Of a stretch of 64,000 bases of DNA, positions 38,054-46,736 are shown one piece after another. How positions within the stretch are numbered: position 1 is the first letter of the stretch; each line of letters opens with the position of its first letter. The DNA comes from Frateuria_A sp049727805. GTDB lineage: Bacteria; Pseudomonadota; Gammaproteobacteria; Xanthomonadales; Rhodanobacteraceae. The notes under the pieces were generated by a model, which made no database searches, was not told the origin of the DNA, and saw only the letters and a program-made list of their open reading frames with translations. Position numbers and translations under genes: made by a program. The DNA lies in contig NZ_JBCNYA010000013.1 of NCBI RefSeq assembly GCF_049727805.1, forward strand, positions 1 to 64,000. Reading direction: 5' to 3'.

Positions 38054-38427
38054 GGCTTGCCTTCGAGCTTGCGGATCATCGCCTTGAGCTGCGCCAGTTC
38101 CTCCGGCGGCACGGGGCGCGCGTCGAGCGCCTGCATCGCCAGCGCAAGCGACGATCCGGCAAATGCGCTGTCCATCCATCCGCGTACCAGCCGATTCAGC
38201 GTGGGGCGTTCCGACACCGCAGCGGCGTAGACGTGCTGGCGGGCATCCTCGGCGCGGGTCACCAGTCCCTTCGCCAGCATGTTCTGCATGAGCTTGAGCG
38301 CGCTGGTGTAACCGGTCTCCGTGTCGCCATAGACCGCTTCGTGGACGTCGCGCACGGTGGACGGGCCGTCGCGCCAGAGCACGCGCAGGATCGCAAGTTC
38401 CGCAGCCGTAGGCACCGAAGTCTTCAT
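38050..38427 (-). CDS. BlaI/MecI/CopY family repressor
   Basis: Winged-helix repressor of 125 residues: TAAELAILRVLWRDGPSTVRDVHEAV and TGYTSALKLMQNMLAKGLV match the BlaI DNA-binding domain, followed by a helical dimer segment. It is the first gene of a blaI-M56 pair overlapping by four bases. I see no TACGAC-type palindrome before blaI itself; the two sites are before the peptidase-like gene instead. A beta-lactamase is not encoded nearby, so the system probably answers to another signal. Confidence 0.9.
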   Translation of the reverse strand: MKTSVPTAAELAILRVLWRDGPSTVRDVHEAVYGDTETGYTSALKLMQNMLAKGLVTRAEDARQHVYAAAVSERPTLNRLVRGWMDSAFAGSSLALAMQALDARPVPPEELAQLKAMIRKLEGKP

Positions 38428-38490
38428 CGCGCCAGCATGCCCCCCGCGCGATGACGCGGCAAGCGTGACGAGGTCAGGCCGCGCCTTTGG

Positions 38491-39858
38491 TCAGATGTCC
38501 CTGGCCAGTGTTTCGGCCAGGCCGATGTAGCCGCCCGGCGTGAGTTCCAGCAGCCGCTGCCGCGCCTCTGCGGGCAGGTCCAGGCCGCTGATGAACTGGC
38601 GCATGGAATCGCGCGTGATGCCCTGGCCGCGGGTCAGCGCCTTCAACTGCTCGTAGGGTTCGGGCAGGCCGTAGCGGCGCATCACCGTTTGCACGGCCTC
38701 GGCCAGCACTTCCCAGCTCGCATCCAGGTCCGCCGCCAGCCGGTCGGCGTTCACGGTCAGCTTGCCCAGACCCTTCTGCAGCGACTCCAGCGCCACCAGC
38801 GTGTGGCCAAAGGCGGTGCCCAGCGCGCGCAGCACGGTCGAGTCGGTGAGGTCGCGCTGCCAGCGGCTGATCGGCAGCTTCTCCGCGAAGTGGCCGAGCA
38901 GCGCATTGGCCAGGCCGAAGTTGCCCTCGGCATTCTCGAAATCGATCGGGTTGACCTTGTGTGGCATGGTCGACGAGCCGACCTCGCCGGCCTTCAGCGC
39001 CTGCCTGAAGTAGCCCAGCGAGATGTAGCCCCAGATGTCGCGTGCCAGGTCGATCAGGATGATGTTGGCGCGGCGCACCGCGTCGCAGTACTCGGCCACG
39101 CCGTCGTGCGGCTCGATCTGCGTGGTGTAGGCGTTGTAGTCCAGCCCGAGGCTCTCGACGAACCGGCGCGAGAACGCGCGCCAGTCGAGCTCGGGGTAGG
39201 TGATCGCATGGGCGTTGTAGTTGCCCACCGCGCCGTTGATCTTGCCCGGAATTTCCACCGCCGCGAGTTGCGTGCGCTGGCGCTCGAGGCGTGCCACCAC
39301 GTTGGCCAGTTCCTTGCCCAGCGTGCTCGGCGAGGCGGTCTGGCCGTGCGTGCGCGAGAGCATCGGCAGGCCGGCATTGGCGTGCGCCATCTCGCGCAGG
39401 CGCGCGATGAGGCGGTCGAACATCGGCAACAGCACGCCCTCGCGCGCATCGCGCAGCATCAGCGCGTAGGACAGGTTGTTGATGTCCTCGCTGGTGCAGG
39501 CGAAGTGCACGAACTCCTTCGCCTGCGCCAGCGCCGGGTCGGCGCCGATGCGCTCCTTGATGAAGTACTCGATCGCCTTGACGTCGTGGTTGGTGGTGGC
39601 CTCGATCGCCTTCACGCGCTCGCCGTCGGCAACACTGAAGCCGTTGGCGATGGCGCGCAGCTGGTCGACCTGGCCGCCGGAGAAGGGCGGCAGTTCCACG
39701 ATGGCGCCTTCGGCGGCCAGCGCCAGCAGCCATTCGATCTCCACCTGCACGCGCCGGTGCATCAAGCCGAATTCGCTGAAGATCGGGCGCAGCGCCTCGA
39801 CCTTGCCGGCATAACGGCCATCCAGCGGCGACAGGGCGGTAAGGGCGTGGGTGGACAT
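38491..39858 (-). CDS. purB: Adenylosuccinate lyase
   Basis: Fumarase/aspartase-superfamily enzyme of 455 residues that acts twice in purine synthesis (SAICAR to AICAR, adenylosuccinate to AMP). The family signature is GSSTMPHKVNPIDFE, and the catalytic His regions are in TSEDINNLSY and SRTHGQTASP. The start is ATG 39858 (MSTHALTALSPLDGRYAGK), the usual PurB N-terminus. It is divergent from fumC, whose product belongs to the same superfamily, across 102 bases with two -10 boxes. Confidence 0.97.
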   Translation of the reverse strand: MSTHALTALSPLDGRYAGKVEALRPIFSEFGLMHRRVQVEIEWLLALAAEGAIVELPPFSGGQVDQLRAIANGFSVADGERVKAIEATTNHDVKAIEYFIKERIGADPALAQAKEFVHFACTSEDINNLSYALMLRDAREGVLLPMFDRLIARLREMAHANAGLPMLSRTHGQTASPSTLGKELANVVARLERQRTQLAAVEIPGKINGAVGNYNAHAITYPELDWRAFSRRFVESLGLDYNAYTTQIEPHDGVAEYCDAVRRANIILIDLARDIWGYISLGYFRQALKAGEVGSSTMPHKVNPIDFENAEGNFGLANALLGHFAEKLPISRWQRDLTDSTVLRALGTAFGHTLVALESLQKGLGKLTVNADRLAADLDASWEVLAEAVQTVMRRYGLPEPYEQLKALTRGQGITRDSMRQFISGLDLPAEARQRLLELTPGGYIGLAETLARDI

Positions 39859-39889
39859 CGGCTTGGGTTCCGGCAAGGGGAAACGCGGC

Positions 39890-39895
39890 ATTTTA
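39890..39895 (-). promoter_or_regulatory. purB -10 box within a short palindrome
   Basis: TAAAAT on the minus strand. It lies inside GCGGCA-TTTTACAT-TGCCGC (39885-39904), a 6-bp inverted repeat that could be an operator. Confidence 0.4.
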
Positions 39896-39924
39896 CATTG
39901 CCGCCGCGCCGATGCCGGCCGGCC

Positions 39925-39930
39925 TATAGT
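39925..39930 (+). promoter_or_regulatory. fumC -10 box
   Basis: TATAGT, 30 bases before the fumC ATG; the -35 region is not well matched. Confidence 0.4.
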
Positions 39931-39960
39931 GGCGCCTTCCCCACACCCAAGGAGCGCGCG

Positions 39961-41343
39961 ATGGCCGAGTACCGCACCGAACACGACAGCATGGGCGAAC
40001 TGAAGGTGCCTGTCGATGCGTTGTACGGCGCGCAGACCCAGCGCGCGATCGACAACTTCCCGATCTCCGGACTCGCCCTGCCGCGCGACTTCATCCGCGC
40101 GCTGGGTCTGATCAAGGCCGCCGCGGCGTCCGCCAACCTGGCGCTGGGGCATCTGAAGAAAGGGCAGGCGACAGCGATCCGCAAGGCGGCGCTGGCGGTG
40201 GCCGAGGGGCGGTACGACGCACAGTTCCCGATCGACGTGTTCCAGACCGGCTCCGGCACCAGCACCAACATGAACGCCAACGAGGTGATCGCCCATCTGG
40301 CCGCGCAGGGCGGCGCCAAGGTGCACCCCAACGACCACGTCAACTATGGCCAGAGCTCCAACGACGTCATCCCCACGGCGATCCACGTGAGCGCCACGCT
40401 GGCGACCAGCGAGCGCCTGCTGCCGGCGCTGAAGCATCTGAAGAAGGCCATCGAGAAGCGTGCGCGCGAGCTGAAGAACGTGCCCAAGACCGGCCGTACC
40501 CATTTGATGGACGCCATGCCGGTGACCTTCGGCCAGGAACTGTCCGGCTGGGCGGCGCAGATCGGCTCGTCCATCGAGCGCATCGAGGACGCGCTGAAAC
40601 GCATGCGCCGCCTGCCACAGGGCGGCACCGCGGTGGGCACGGGTATCAATGCCGATCCCAAGTTCGGTCTGGCGGTCGCGCGCGAGCTGAAAACCCTGAC
40701 TGGCGTGCGCTTCGAGTCGGCGGATAACTTCTTCGAAGGCATGGCGGCGCAGGACGCCGCGGTGGAACTCTCCGGCGCGCTCAAGACGCTCGCCGTGGCG
40801 CTGATGAAGATCGCCAACGACCTGCGCTGGATGAACTCCGGCCCGCTGGCAGGCCTCGGCGAGATCGAGCTGCCTGCGCTGCAGCCCGGTTCCTCGATCA
40901 TGCCGGGCAAGGTCAACCCGGTGATCCCGGAAGCCACCGCGATGGTGGCCGCGCAGGTGATCGGCAACGACGCAGCGATCACCCTCGGCGGGCAGTCGGG
41001 CAATTTCCAGCTCAACGTGATGCTGCCGATGATCGCCTACAACCTGCTGCAGTCGATCGACATCCTGGGCAACGTCAGCCGGCTGCTGGCGGACAAGGCC
41101 ATCGCCGGCTTCAAGGTCAACCGCGAGCGTGTCAACCAGGCGCTGGCGATGAATCCGATCCTGGTCACCGCGTTGAATCCGGTGATCGGCTACGAGAAGG
41201 GCGCCGCCACCGCCAAGCAGGCCTACAAGGAGAAGCGCCCGATCATGGACGTGGCGCTGGAAACCACCGGCCTGTCGAAGGACGAACTCAAGCAGCTGCT
41301 CGACCCGACCGCGCTGACCCGCGGCGGCATCCACGGCGAATAG
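39961..41343 (+). CDS. fumC: Fumarate hydratase, class II
   Basis: Iron-free fumarase of 460 residues in the TCA cycle. Signature GSSIMPGKVNPVIPE is near residue 318, with TGSGTSTNMNANEVI and KTGRTHLMDAMPVTFGQE as further active-site regions and HPNDHVNYGQSSND in the B site. AAGGAG precedes the ATG. It ends at a bidirectional terminator shared with the tmRNA gene. Confidence 0.97.
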   Translation: MAEYRTEHDSMGELKVPVDALYGAQTQRAIDNFPISGLALPRDFIRALGLIKAAAASANLALGHLKKGQATAIRKAALAVAEGRYDAQFPIDVFQTGSGTSTNMNANEVIAHLAAQGGAKVHPNDHVNYGQSSNDVIPTAIHVSATLATSERLLPALKHLKKAIEKRARELKNVPKTGRTHLMDAMPVTFGQELSGWAAQIGSSIERIEDALKRMRRLPQGGTAVGTGINADPKFGLAVARELKTLTGVRFESADNFFEGMAAQDAAVELSGALKTLAVALMKIANDLRWMNSGPLAGLGEIELPALQPGSSIMPGKVNPVIPEATAMVAAQVIGNDAAITLGGQSGNFQLNVMLPMIAYNLLQSIDILGNVSRLLADKAIAGFKVNRERVNQALAMNPILVTALNPVIGYEKGAATAKQAYKEKRPIMDVALETTGLSKDELKQLLDPTALTRGGIHGE

Positions 41344-41370
41344 CGCCGCCGGCTCCTGAGCTGAACAAAC

Positions 41371-41400
41371 AAAAAGGCCGGAACCCGGTTCCGGCCTTTT
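41371..41400. terminator. Bidirectional terminator between fumC and ssrA
   Basis: AAAAGGCCGGAA-CCCGG-TTCCGGCCTTTT: an A-run and T-run flank a GC stem, so it can end both fumC (plus) and tmRNA (minus) transcripts. Confidence 0.93.
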
Positions 41401-41407
41401 GTTCGAT

Positions 41408-41759
<352 letters not shown>

Positions 41760-41837
41760 GGGGAAGATCTGAGCTGGTCAGTCGGACAAGTATATGGGGC
41801 CGGCGTCGCGCGCTTCAATGCACCCGGCGGCAGCCGT

Positions 41838-42329
41838 TCAGGCCTCGCGGTTGTGGGCGCGCATGGTGCGCTGTTTCTCGCGCTGCCAGTCGCGCTCCTT
41901 CTCGGCATCGCGCTTGTCGTGTGCCTGCTTGCCGCGCGCCAGGCCGATCTCGACCTTGACCTTGTTGCCCTTCCAGTACATCGCGATCGGCACCAGCGTG
42001 TAGCCCTTGCGCTCGACCGCGCCGATCAACTGGTCGATCTCCTGCTTGTGCAGCAGCAGTTTGCGCGTGCGCCGGTCCTCGGCGATCACGTGGGTGGAGG
42101 CGCTGATCAGCGGCGGGATCGAGGTGCCGACCAGGAAGATCTCGCCCTTGAGCACCACCGCGTAGCCGTCGCCGAAATTGATCCGGCCGGCGCGCAGCGC
42201 CTTGAGTTCCCAGCCCTGCAGCGCAATGCCGGCCTCGTAGCGCTGGTCGATGTGGTACTCGTGGCGCGCGCGCTTGTTGAGCGCGATGGTGCCGCCGGCG
42301 TGCTTGTCCTTGTCCTTCGCTTTTGCCAT
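41838..42329 (-). CDS. smpB: SsrA-binding protein SmpB
   Basis: Oligonucleotide-binding-fold protein of 163 residues that binds tmRNA and mimics a tRNA anticodon arm. Core motifs are NKRARHEYHID, GWELKALRAGRINF, YAVVLKGEIFLVG and the C-terminal basic tail KRDAEKERDWQREKQRTMR, which inserts in the mRNA channel. It lies next to ssrA and divergent from ratA. Confidence 0.97.
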   Translation of the reverse strand: MAKAKDKDKHAGGTIALNKRARHEYHIDQRYEAGIALQGWELKALRAGRINFGDGYAVVLKGEIFLVGTSIPPLISASTHVIAEDRRTRKLLLHKQEIDQLIGAVERKGYTLVPIAMYWKGNKVKVEIGLARGKQAHDKRDAEKERDWQREKQRTMRAHNREA

Positions 42330-42397
42330 GTCCGCTAGACTTGCGCCCTTGCGGATGCGCCGGAAGCCGTCGCACCCGAATGATGAATGAGGTACCC

Positions 42398-42826
42398 GTG
42401 ATCGAAATCCGACGAAGCGCCCTGGTCAACTACACGCCGGCGCAAATGTTCGATCTGGTCAACGATGTGGAAGCATACCCAAAGCGCTTCTCCTGGTGTG
42501 CCGGCGCGCAGGTGCTCGAGCGCGAGGGCGACGTGCTGGTGGCGCGGCTGGACCTCAAGTTCGCCGGCCTGAAGCAGAGCTTCACCACCCGCAACACCAC
42601 CGAGCCGCCCAGGCGCCTGCACATGCAACTGGTGGAAGGGCCGTTCCGCAGCCTGGACGGGTTGTGGGAGTTCATTGCGCTGGGCGAGCACGGCTGCAAG
42701 ATCGCCTTCGCGCTGGATTTCGACTACGTGGGCCTGGGCGCTTCGGCGATCAAGCTCGGCTTCCAGGGGCTGGCGACGAAGATGGTCGAGGACTTCAGCC
42801 GCGAGGCGCAGCGCACGTATGGCTGA
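42398..42826 (+). CDS. ratA: RatA/Coq10-like START-domain protein
   Basis: SRPBCC-fold protein of 142 residues. YTPAQMFDLVNDVEAYP, SFTTRNTTEPP, LVEGPFRSLDGLWEF and the FQGLATKMVEDFSREA helix match the RatA/YfjG family. In E. coli RatA inhibits 70S formation, while the wider family (Coq10) binds ubiquinone and supports respiration. GTG 42398 gives the usual N-terminus and has GAGGT five bases before it; ATGs at 42380 and 42383 are alternatives without a ribosome site. It overlaps the next gene by eight bases. Confidence 0.9.
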   Translation: MIEIRRSALVNYTPAQMFDLVNDVEAYPKRFSWCAGAQVLEREGDVLVARLDLKFAGLKQSFTTRNTTEPPRRLHMQLVEGPFRSLDGLWEFIALGEHGCKIAFALDFDYVGLGASAIKLGFQGLATKMVEDFSREAQRTYG

Positions 42827-43085
42827 GATCGTGGTGGAAGTGGTGCTGGCGCTGCCGCAGCGCATGCTGCTCAAGCGGCTGGCGCTCGCTGCAGGGGCTA
42901 CCGTGGCCGATGCGATCGCCGCGATCGACCTGGGCGACGACGCAGCGCTCGTCGATCCGCAGCGGCTGGGCATCTTCGGCAAGCGCGTGCCGCCTGGGCA
43001 AGCGCTGCGCGACGGCGACCGGGTGGAGATCTACCGGCCGCTGGTGCTGGATCCGAAGGAGGCGCGGCGCCGCCGCGCCCGCTGA
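42819..43085 (+). CDS. rnfH: RnfH family ubiquitin-like protein (RatB)
   Basis: An 88-residue beta-grasp protein. IVVEVVLALPQRMLLKRLAL, then TVADAIAAIDL, LGIFGKRVPPGQALRDGDRVEIYRPL match the RnfH/YfjF family (the sequence is quoted in parts). The family often sits beside RatA and its molecular role is unknown. Start ATG overlaps ratA, so translation is coupled. Tail DPKEARRRRAR is basic. Confidence 0.9.
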   Translation: MAEIVVEVVLALPQRMLLKRLALAAGATVADAIAAIDLGDDAALVDPQRLGIFGKRVPPGQALRDGDRVEIYRPLVLDPKEARRRRAR

Positions 43086-43088
43086 CCG

Positions 43089-43541
43089 TCAGGGCGTGCC
43101 GCTGTCGCCCGGCGGCGTGGAGCCGCTGTCGTCGCTGCTGCCACCGCTCTTGTCGCCCTGGGTCTCGTCGACCGGGTAGGTGGCGTGGTACTTCTCGGTG
43201 GCCTTGAGCATCTTCTCCGCGTCCTGCGCGAAGAAATCGCCCTCGGTGCGCACCAAGGTGTCGTTGTTGAAGGTGAGCGTGAAGGTACGGATCGTGATCG
43301 GACCGCCGCGATGCTGCCGGGTGGACACATAGTCCCAGCGGTTGTCGTTGAACGGGGTATGCACCGAAGGTGAGCCGAGCAGCACCAGCACCTGGTGCTT
43401 GGTCATGCCAGGCTTGAGCTGATCGACGTCCTTCTTGTCGAGGAAATTGCCTTGCTGCACGTCGGGGACGTAGACGAGCCCGCAGCCCACCACCGAGAGT
43501 GCCAGCATGGCGGAACCGAGCGTGCGAATCAGCTTGTGCAT
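43089..43541 (-). CDS. bamE: Outer-membrane assembly lipoprotein BamE
   Basis: Lipoprotein of 150 residues, part of the BAM complex that inserts beta-barrel proteins in the outer membrane. The signal peptide ends in a lipobox LSVVGC, with Cys20 as the lipidated residue. The SmpA/OmlA domain has VQQGNFLDKKDVDQLKPGMT, VLVLLGSP and WDYVSTRQ. A Ser/Gly/Asp-rich C-terminal tail of about 25 residues is extra compared with E. coli. It is convergent with rnfH and divergent from fur. Confidence 0.95.
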   Translation of the reverse strand: MHKLIRTLGSAMLALSVVGCGLVYVPDVQQGNFLDKKDVDQLKPGMTKHQVLVLLGSPSVHTPFNDNRWDYVSTRQHRGGPITIRTFTLTFNNDTLVRTEGDFFAQDAEKMLKATEKYHATYPVDETQGDKSGGSSDDSGSTPPGDSGTP

Positions 43542-43573
43542 GCGTGTTTGCGTCCGGATCGTGAAGGTGTCGG

Positions 43574-43583
43574 ATGATACACT
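43574..43583. promoter_or_regulatory. Overlapping -10 boxes for bamE (minus) and fur (plus)
   Basis: ATGATACACT reads TATCAT on the minus strand toward bamE and TACACT on the plus strand toward fur. The two genes start 76 bases apart. No clear Fur box is visible here. Confidence 0.35.
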
Positions 43584-43616
43584 AACGGCCTTGGTACGCC
43601 GTGCGTGGAGCCCGCT

Positions 43617-44033
43617 ATGGAACAGGAAACCAGAGAGCTGCGCCGGGTCGGCCTGAAGGTCACCCACCCGCGCATGCGGATCCTGCAGATCTTCGAAGAG
43701 GAGGGTGTGCAGCACCTCACCGCCGAGGACGTCTACAAGAAACTTCTCGCGGACCAGGAAGACATCGGCCTGGCCACGGTCTACCGCGTGCTCACCCAGT
43801 TCGAGGCCGCGGGCATCGTGGTCAAGCACAACTTCGAAGGCGGCCAGGCCGTCTACGAGCTCGACCGCGGCAAGCACCACGACCACATGATCGACGTAGA
43901 CAGCGGCAAGGTCATCGAGTTCGTCAGTGAGGAGATCGAGCGGCTGCAGCACGAGATCGCTGCCCGGCACGGCTACGTGCTGGAAGACCACAGCCTGGTT
44001 CTGTACGTGCGGCCCAAGGGCAAGGCACGCTGA
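43617..44033 (+). CDS. fur: Ferric uptake regulator Fur
   Basis: Iron-responsive repressor of 138 residues. The winged helix includes VTHPRMRILQIFE and DIGLATVYRVLTQFEAAGIV, and the dimer/metal domain has GKHHDHMIDVDSGKVIEF with His and Glu ligands. In E. coli the matching stretch contains the structural-zinc CxxC; here it is D-V-D-S and the protein has no Cys, so it lacks that zinc site. ATG 43617 is chosen because GTGGAG lies six bases upstream; an upstream GTG at 43605 has none. Position next to bamE is conserved in related genomes. Confidence 0.95.
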   Translation: MEQETRELRRVGLKVTHPRMRILQIFEEEGVQHLTAEDVYKKLLADQEDIGLATVYRVLTQFEAAGIVVKHNFEGGQAVYELDRGKHHDHMIDVDSGKVIEFVSEEIERLQHEIAARHGYVLEDHSLVLYVRPKGKAR

Positions 44034-44075
44034 GGCAGGTTGTCCGCCGGACAGCGCCTGGCGGGTCGCGAGGGC

Positions 44076-44114
44076 AAAAAAAAGCCGCGGGAGGACTCCT
44101 GTCCGCCCACGGCT
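44076..44114 (-). terminator. Intrinsic terminator on the minus strand
   Basis: AGCCGTGGG / CCCGCGGCT nine-base stem (one G-U) with an inner GGAC-AGGA-GTCC stem, followed by eight T. It ends minus-strand transcription coming from the kinase gene or the candidate RNA, just after the fur stop. Confidence 0.85.
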
Positions 44115-44285
44115 GATCCGTTACCACTCGACGCCTCGGCGATTGCGAATTGCTCGCTTGCCGGGCTACGCCGTTGGTACCGGCGGAACGGCATCCTGCC
44201 GTTCTTCGTGGCCACCGTCCCCACGGTAACCACGGCACGCCATCTTGCGATGGCGGCTCCCCCACATCGATGGGACGGATGCTAA
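44076..44285 (-). ncRNA. Candidate structured RNA: chain of hairpins ending in an intrinsic terminator
   Basis: Read on the minus strand, this 210-base tract without a supported gene has CGCCATC-GCAA-GATGGCG (44238-44255), CGTGG-ACCGT/ACGGT-CCACG (44207-44234), AACGGCA-GGA-TGCCGTT (44187-44203) and a GCCGG/CCGGC pair (44160-44184), all with perfect arms. It closes with a strong stem and eight T. It may be a separate small RNA or the 3' untranslated part of the kinase mRNA that ends at 44320. A TAGCAT near 44280 is a weak -10. No known RNA family was recognised. Confidence 0.45.
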
Positions 44286-44319
44286 CGACCTGTTCACGAT
44301 TGCGGTATTGGAAAAATTC

Positions 44320-45930
44320 CTATGCCAGCCGTCCGGGCTCACGGCCTGGCGTGCTGCCCCGCAACAAAATCCGCAGATGGACGCCTTGGCGGTCCGGCCG
44401 CAGCCGGAACAGGCCGCCGAGCGAGGTGACGCGGTCGCGCATGCCCTGCAGGCCGCGGCCGCCGCGGGGCAGGCGGCTGGGCAGGCCCACGCCGTCGTCG
44501 CGGATGTCCAGCAGGGCCAGCACGACCCCGTGGCGCTCGCCGATGCGCAGGCGCAGGCGGAACTCGCTGGCCTGGGCATGCTTGACCGCATTGGTGGCGC
44601 TTTCCTGTACCAGTCGGTACACCGCGGTGCGGGTGTCCTCGTCCAGCAGGCGGGGGTCGCCACGCATGTCGGTGTGGAAGACGATCCCGGCGGTGGTCAG
44701 CAGATCGCGGATCGGGCCCTCGTCCAGCGCGCGCAGCAGGCCGAACTCGTCGAGCACGGCGGGGCGCAGGTCGTCCAGCAGGCGGTGCAGGGCCCGCCGC
44801 ATGTAACCCAGGATGGTGTTGATCGAGACGCTGATGTCCTCCAGCCCGGCCTGGCGCAGGCGCACCTGGGCGAGTTTCATGTGGGTCTGGATGGCGGTGA
44901 TGTTCTGGCCCAGCTCGTCGTGCAGCTCGGCGGCCATGTGCCGGCGCTGGTTTTCCTCGGCCTGCAGGTTGCCGCGCGCGGCGTCGCGCAGCTGGCGGGC
45001 CAGCTGGTCCAGGCGGCGGTTGACCGCGCCCAGGTAGACGTTCTGCTCGGCCACCCGTTCGCTGCTGCGGCGCAGGGCGTCGGTCGCCGCGCCGAGCATC
45101 AGCGCACCGGTGCCCGCCACCGCCAGGAACAGGTAGCCGGCCGCGCTCTGTGCGTGGCCGGGCTGGTGGTCGACCGCGGTCATGCCCATGCAGGAGACCA
45201 GCATCGCCAGCGTGGCGCCGCGCCAGCCGTGGCGGAATGCGAAGAACAGCACCGGCGCGAGCGACAGCACGCGGGCGAACTCCGGTTGCGGCGCCGCGTG
45301 CTCGGAGAGCATCAGCAGAAGCGCCATCGCCGGCAGCATCACCAGCAGTCCGTCCATCACCAGGCTGGCGACCATCTTCCGATTGGGGCGGGCGCGCAGC
45401 AGCATGATCGCCAGCGGCGCCACCAGCAGCACACCCAGGTAGTTGCCCAGCAGTTCGCGGCCCAGCGCGCGCACCATCGCCGCCGGCGCGGCGCTTTCGT
45501 GCAGCAGCGCCAGCAGCACCGCATCGGTGGCCGCCACGGCGCCGACCACCAGCACGGCCGAGAGCAGCAGGCGGGTGGCTTCCTCCGGATCGCGCAGGCT
45601 GGCGTGCAGGTTGACCCGACGCAGCAGCCACAGGCCCACCGCCATCACCAGCGGCTCGGGCAGGTCGCCGACCACGAAGGTCTCCCAGCCCATCGGCAGG
45701 CCGGAGCGCAGATCCAGGATCGCGGTGGCGGCCAGTTCCAGCCCCAAGAGCCAGAACCACTGGCGCACCGGCACGATCAGCAGCGCGGCAAAGCGCAGGC
45801 CGAAGGGCAGCATCCAGTACGGTTGCTGGGTAGGCAGCAGCGCCAGCCACAGCAGCACGTAGAGCACGCCCAGCAGCGGGCCGGAGTCGGGCAGGGAAAA
45901 GGGCTTCGAACGCATCCGCGGATGGTACAT
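44320..45930 (-). CDS. Sensor histidine kinase with MASE1-like membrane domain (NarX/UhpB class)
   Basis: A 536-residue kinase. The N-terminal half (about 10-285) has eight or so hydrophobic segments, as in the MASE1 sensor domain, including LLGVLYVLLWLALLP and ELAATAILDLRSGLP. A coiled coil follows, then a HisKA_3 domain with His337 in MAAELHDELGQN and a short ATPase with VQESATNAVKHAQAS and DDGVGLP, RGLQGMRDRV. The HDELGQ box pairs with NarL-type regulators, and one is encoded divergently at 46091. The ligand is unknown. ATG 45930 is the chosen start; 45915 is possible. Confidence 0.88.
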   Translation of the reverse strand: MYHPRMRSKPFSLPDSGPLLGVLYVLLWLALLPTQQPYWMLPFGLRFAALLIVPVRQWFWLLGLELAATAILDLRSGLPMGWETFVVGDLPEPLVMAVGLWLLRRVNLHASLRDPEEATRLLLSAVLVVGAVAATDAVLLALLHESAAPAAMVRALGRELLGNYLGVLLVAPLAIMLLRARPNRKMVASLVMDGLLVMLPAMALLLMLSEHAAPQPEFARVLSLAPVLFFAFRHGWRGATLAMLVSCMGMTAVDHQPGHAQSAAGYLFLAVAGTGALMLGAATDALRRSSERVAEQNVYLGAVNRRLDQLARQLRDAARGNLQAEENQRRHMAAELHDELGQNITAIQTHMKLAQVRLRQAGLEDISVSINTILGYMRRALHRLLDDLRPAVLDEFGLLRALDEGPIRDLLTTAGIVFHTDMRGDPRLLDEDTRTAVYRLVQESATNAVKHAQASEFRLRLRIGERHGVVLALLDIRDDGVGLPSRLPRGGRGLQGMRDRVTSLGGLFRLRPDRQGVHLRILLRGSTPGREPGRLA

Positions 45931-45963
45931 GCGACTGTCGCCTGCCCAACGCGCGGCGCGGCC

Positions 45964-45992
45964 TTGGGCAGGAGCGGCCGGTCTCTTATAGA
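45964..45992 (+). promoter_or_regulatory. Sigma-70-like promoter of the NarL-type regulator
   Basis: TTGGGC, 17 bases, TATAGA. The same CTTATAGA stretch reads TATAAG on the minus strand and may serve as the -10 of the divergent kinase gene. Confidence 0.5.
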
Positions 45993-46090
45993 CTCCGGAT
46001 CGCAGGGCCGGACGCGGGGGCGTCCGAAGCGGGCAAGCCACACGGCATGGCTGGTGCGCCGCCCGAAACCAGGCAAGTCAGCGGGGCAGC

Positions 46091-46729
46091 ATGTACAGCA
46101 TCGTTCTGGTCGACGACCACGCCATCGTCCGCGAGGGGTTCAAGCGGCTCATCGAAATGGAGCCGGATCTCGAAGTGATCGCCGAGTGCCGCTGCGCCGA
46201 CGACGCGGTGGAGGCGATCAACCATCGCAGGCCCGACCTGGTGGCGCTCGACCTGTCGTTGCCCGACGGCAGCGGCCTGCCGCTGATCGAGCACCTGCAC
46301 AGCCTGGCGCCGGATACGCACATCGTGGTGCTGAGCATGCATGACGGCGAACCCTACGTGTCCGAGGCGCTCCGTCGCGGCGCCAGCGGCTACGTCACCA
46401 AGGGCGCCGCGCCGGAAGAACTGGTGGCGGGCCTGCGCCAGGTGATGCAGGGCGACACCTTCCTGAGCTCGGACCTGCGCCAGCGCCGTGCCGAACGACC
46501 CAGCGAGGAACTCGACCCGGTCAACCGGCTCACCGCGCGCGAGCGCGAAGTGTTCCTGCTGCTGGCCGCGGGCAAGGCGCCCAAGCAGGTGGCCGCCGTG
46601 CTGGGCGTGGGGCAGAAGACCATCTACATCCACCGCGCCAGCCTGATGGGCAAGCTCGGCGCCGGCTCGGAACTGGACCTGTACCGGATGGCCAGCGAAC
46701 GCGGGCTGCTGTCCGAGCGCAAGAACTGA
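46091..46729 (+). CDS. NarL/FixJ-type response regulator
   Basis: DNA-binding regulator of 212 residues. The receiver (1-120) has VDDHAIVREGFKRLI, acceptor Asp54 in VALDLSLPDGSG, VVLSMHD and GYVTKGAAPEEL. The LuxR-type helix-turn-helix (about 145-205) has LTAREREVFLLLAAGK and VAAVLGVGQKTIYIHRASLM. It is divergent from the MASE1 kinase and forms a two-component pair with it. The targets are unknown. Confidence 0.92.
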   Translation: MYSIVLVDDHAIVREGFKRLIEMEPDLEVIAECRCADDAVEAINHRRPDLVALDLSLPDGSGLPLIEHLHSLAPDTHIVVLSMHDGEPYVSEALRRGASGYVTKGAAPEELVAGLRQVMQGDTFLSSDLRQRRAERPSEELDPVNRLTAREREVFLLLAAGKAPKQVAAVLGVGQKTIYIHRASLMGKLGAGSELDLYRMASERGLLSERKN

Positions 46730-46736
46730 CGCGGGT

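Noticed and set aside
44040..44285. Open frame of about 80 codons on the plus strand after fur
   Set aside because: No ribosome site or family match, and the DNA is explained better by the hairpins and the minus-strand terminator.
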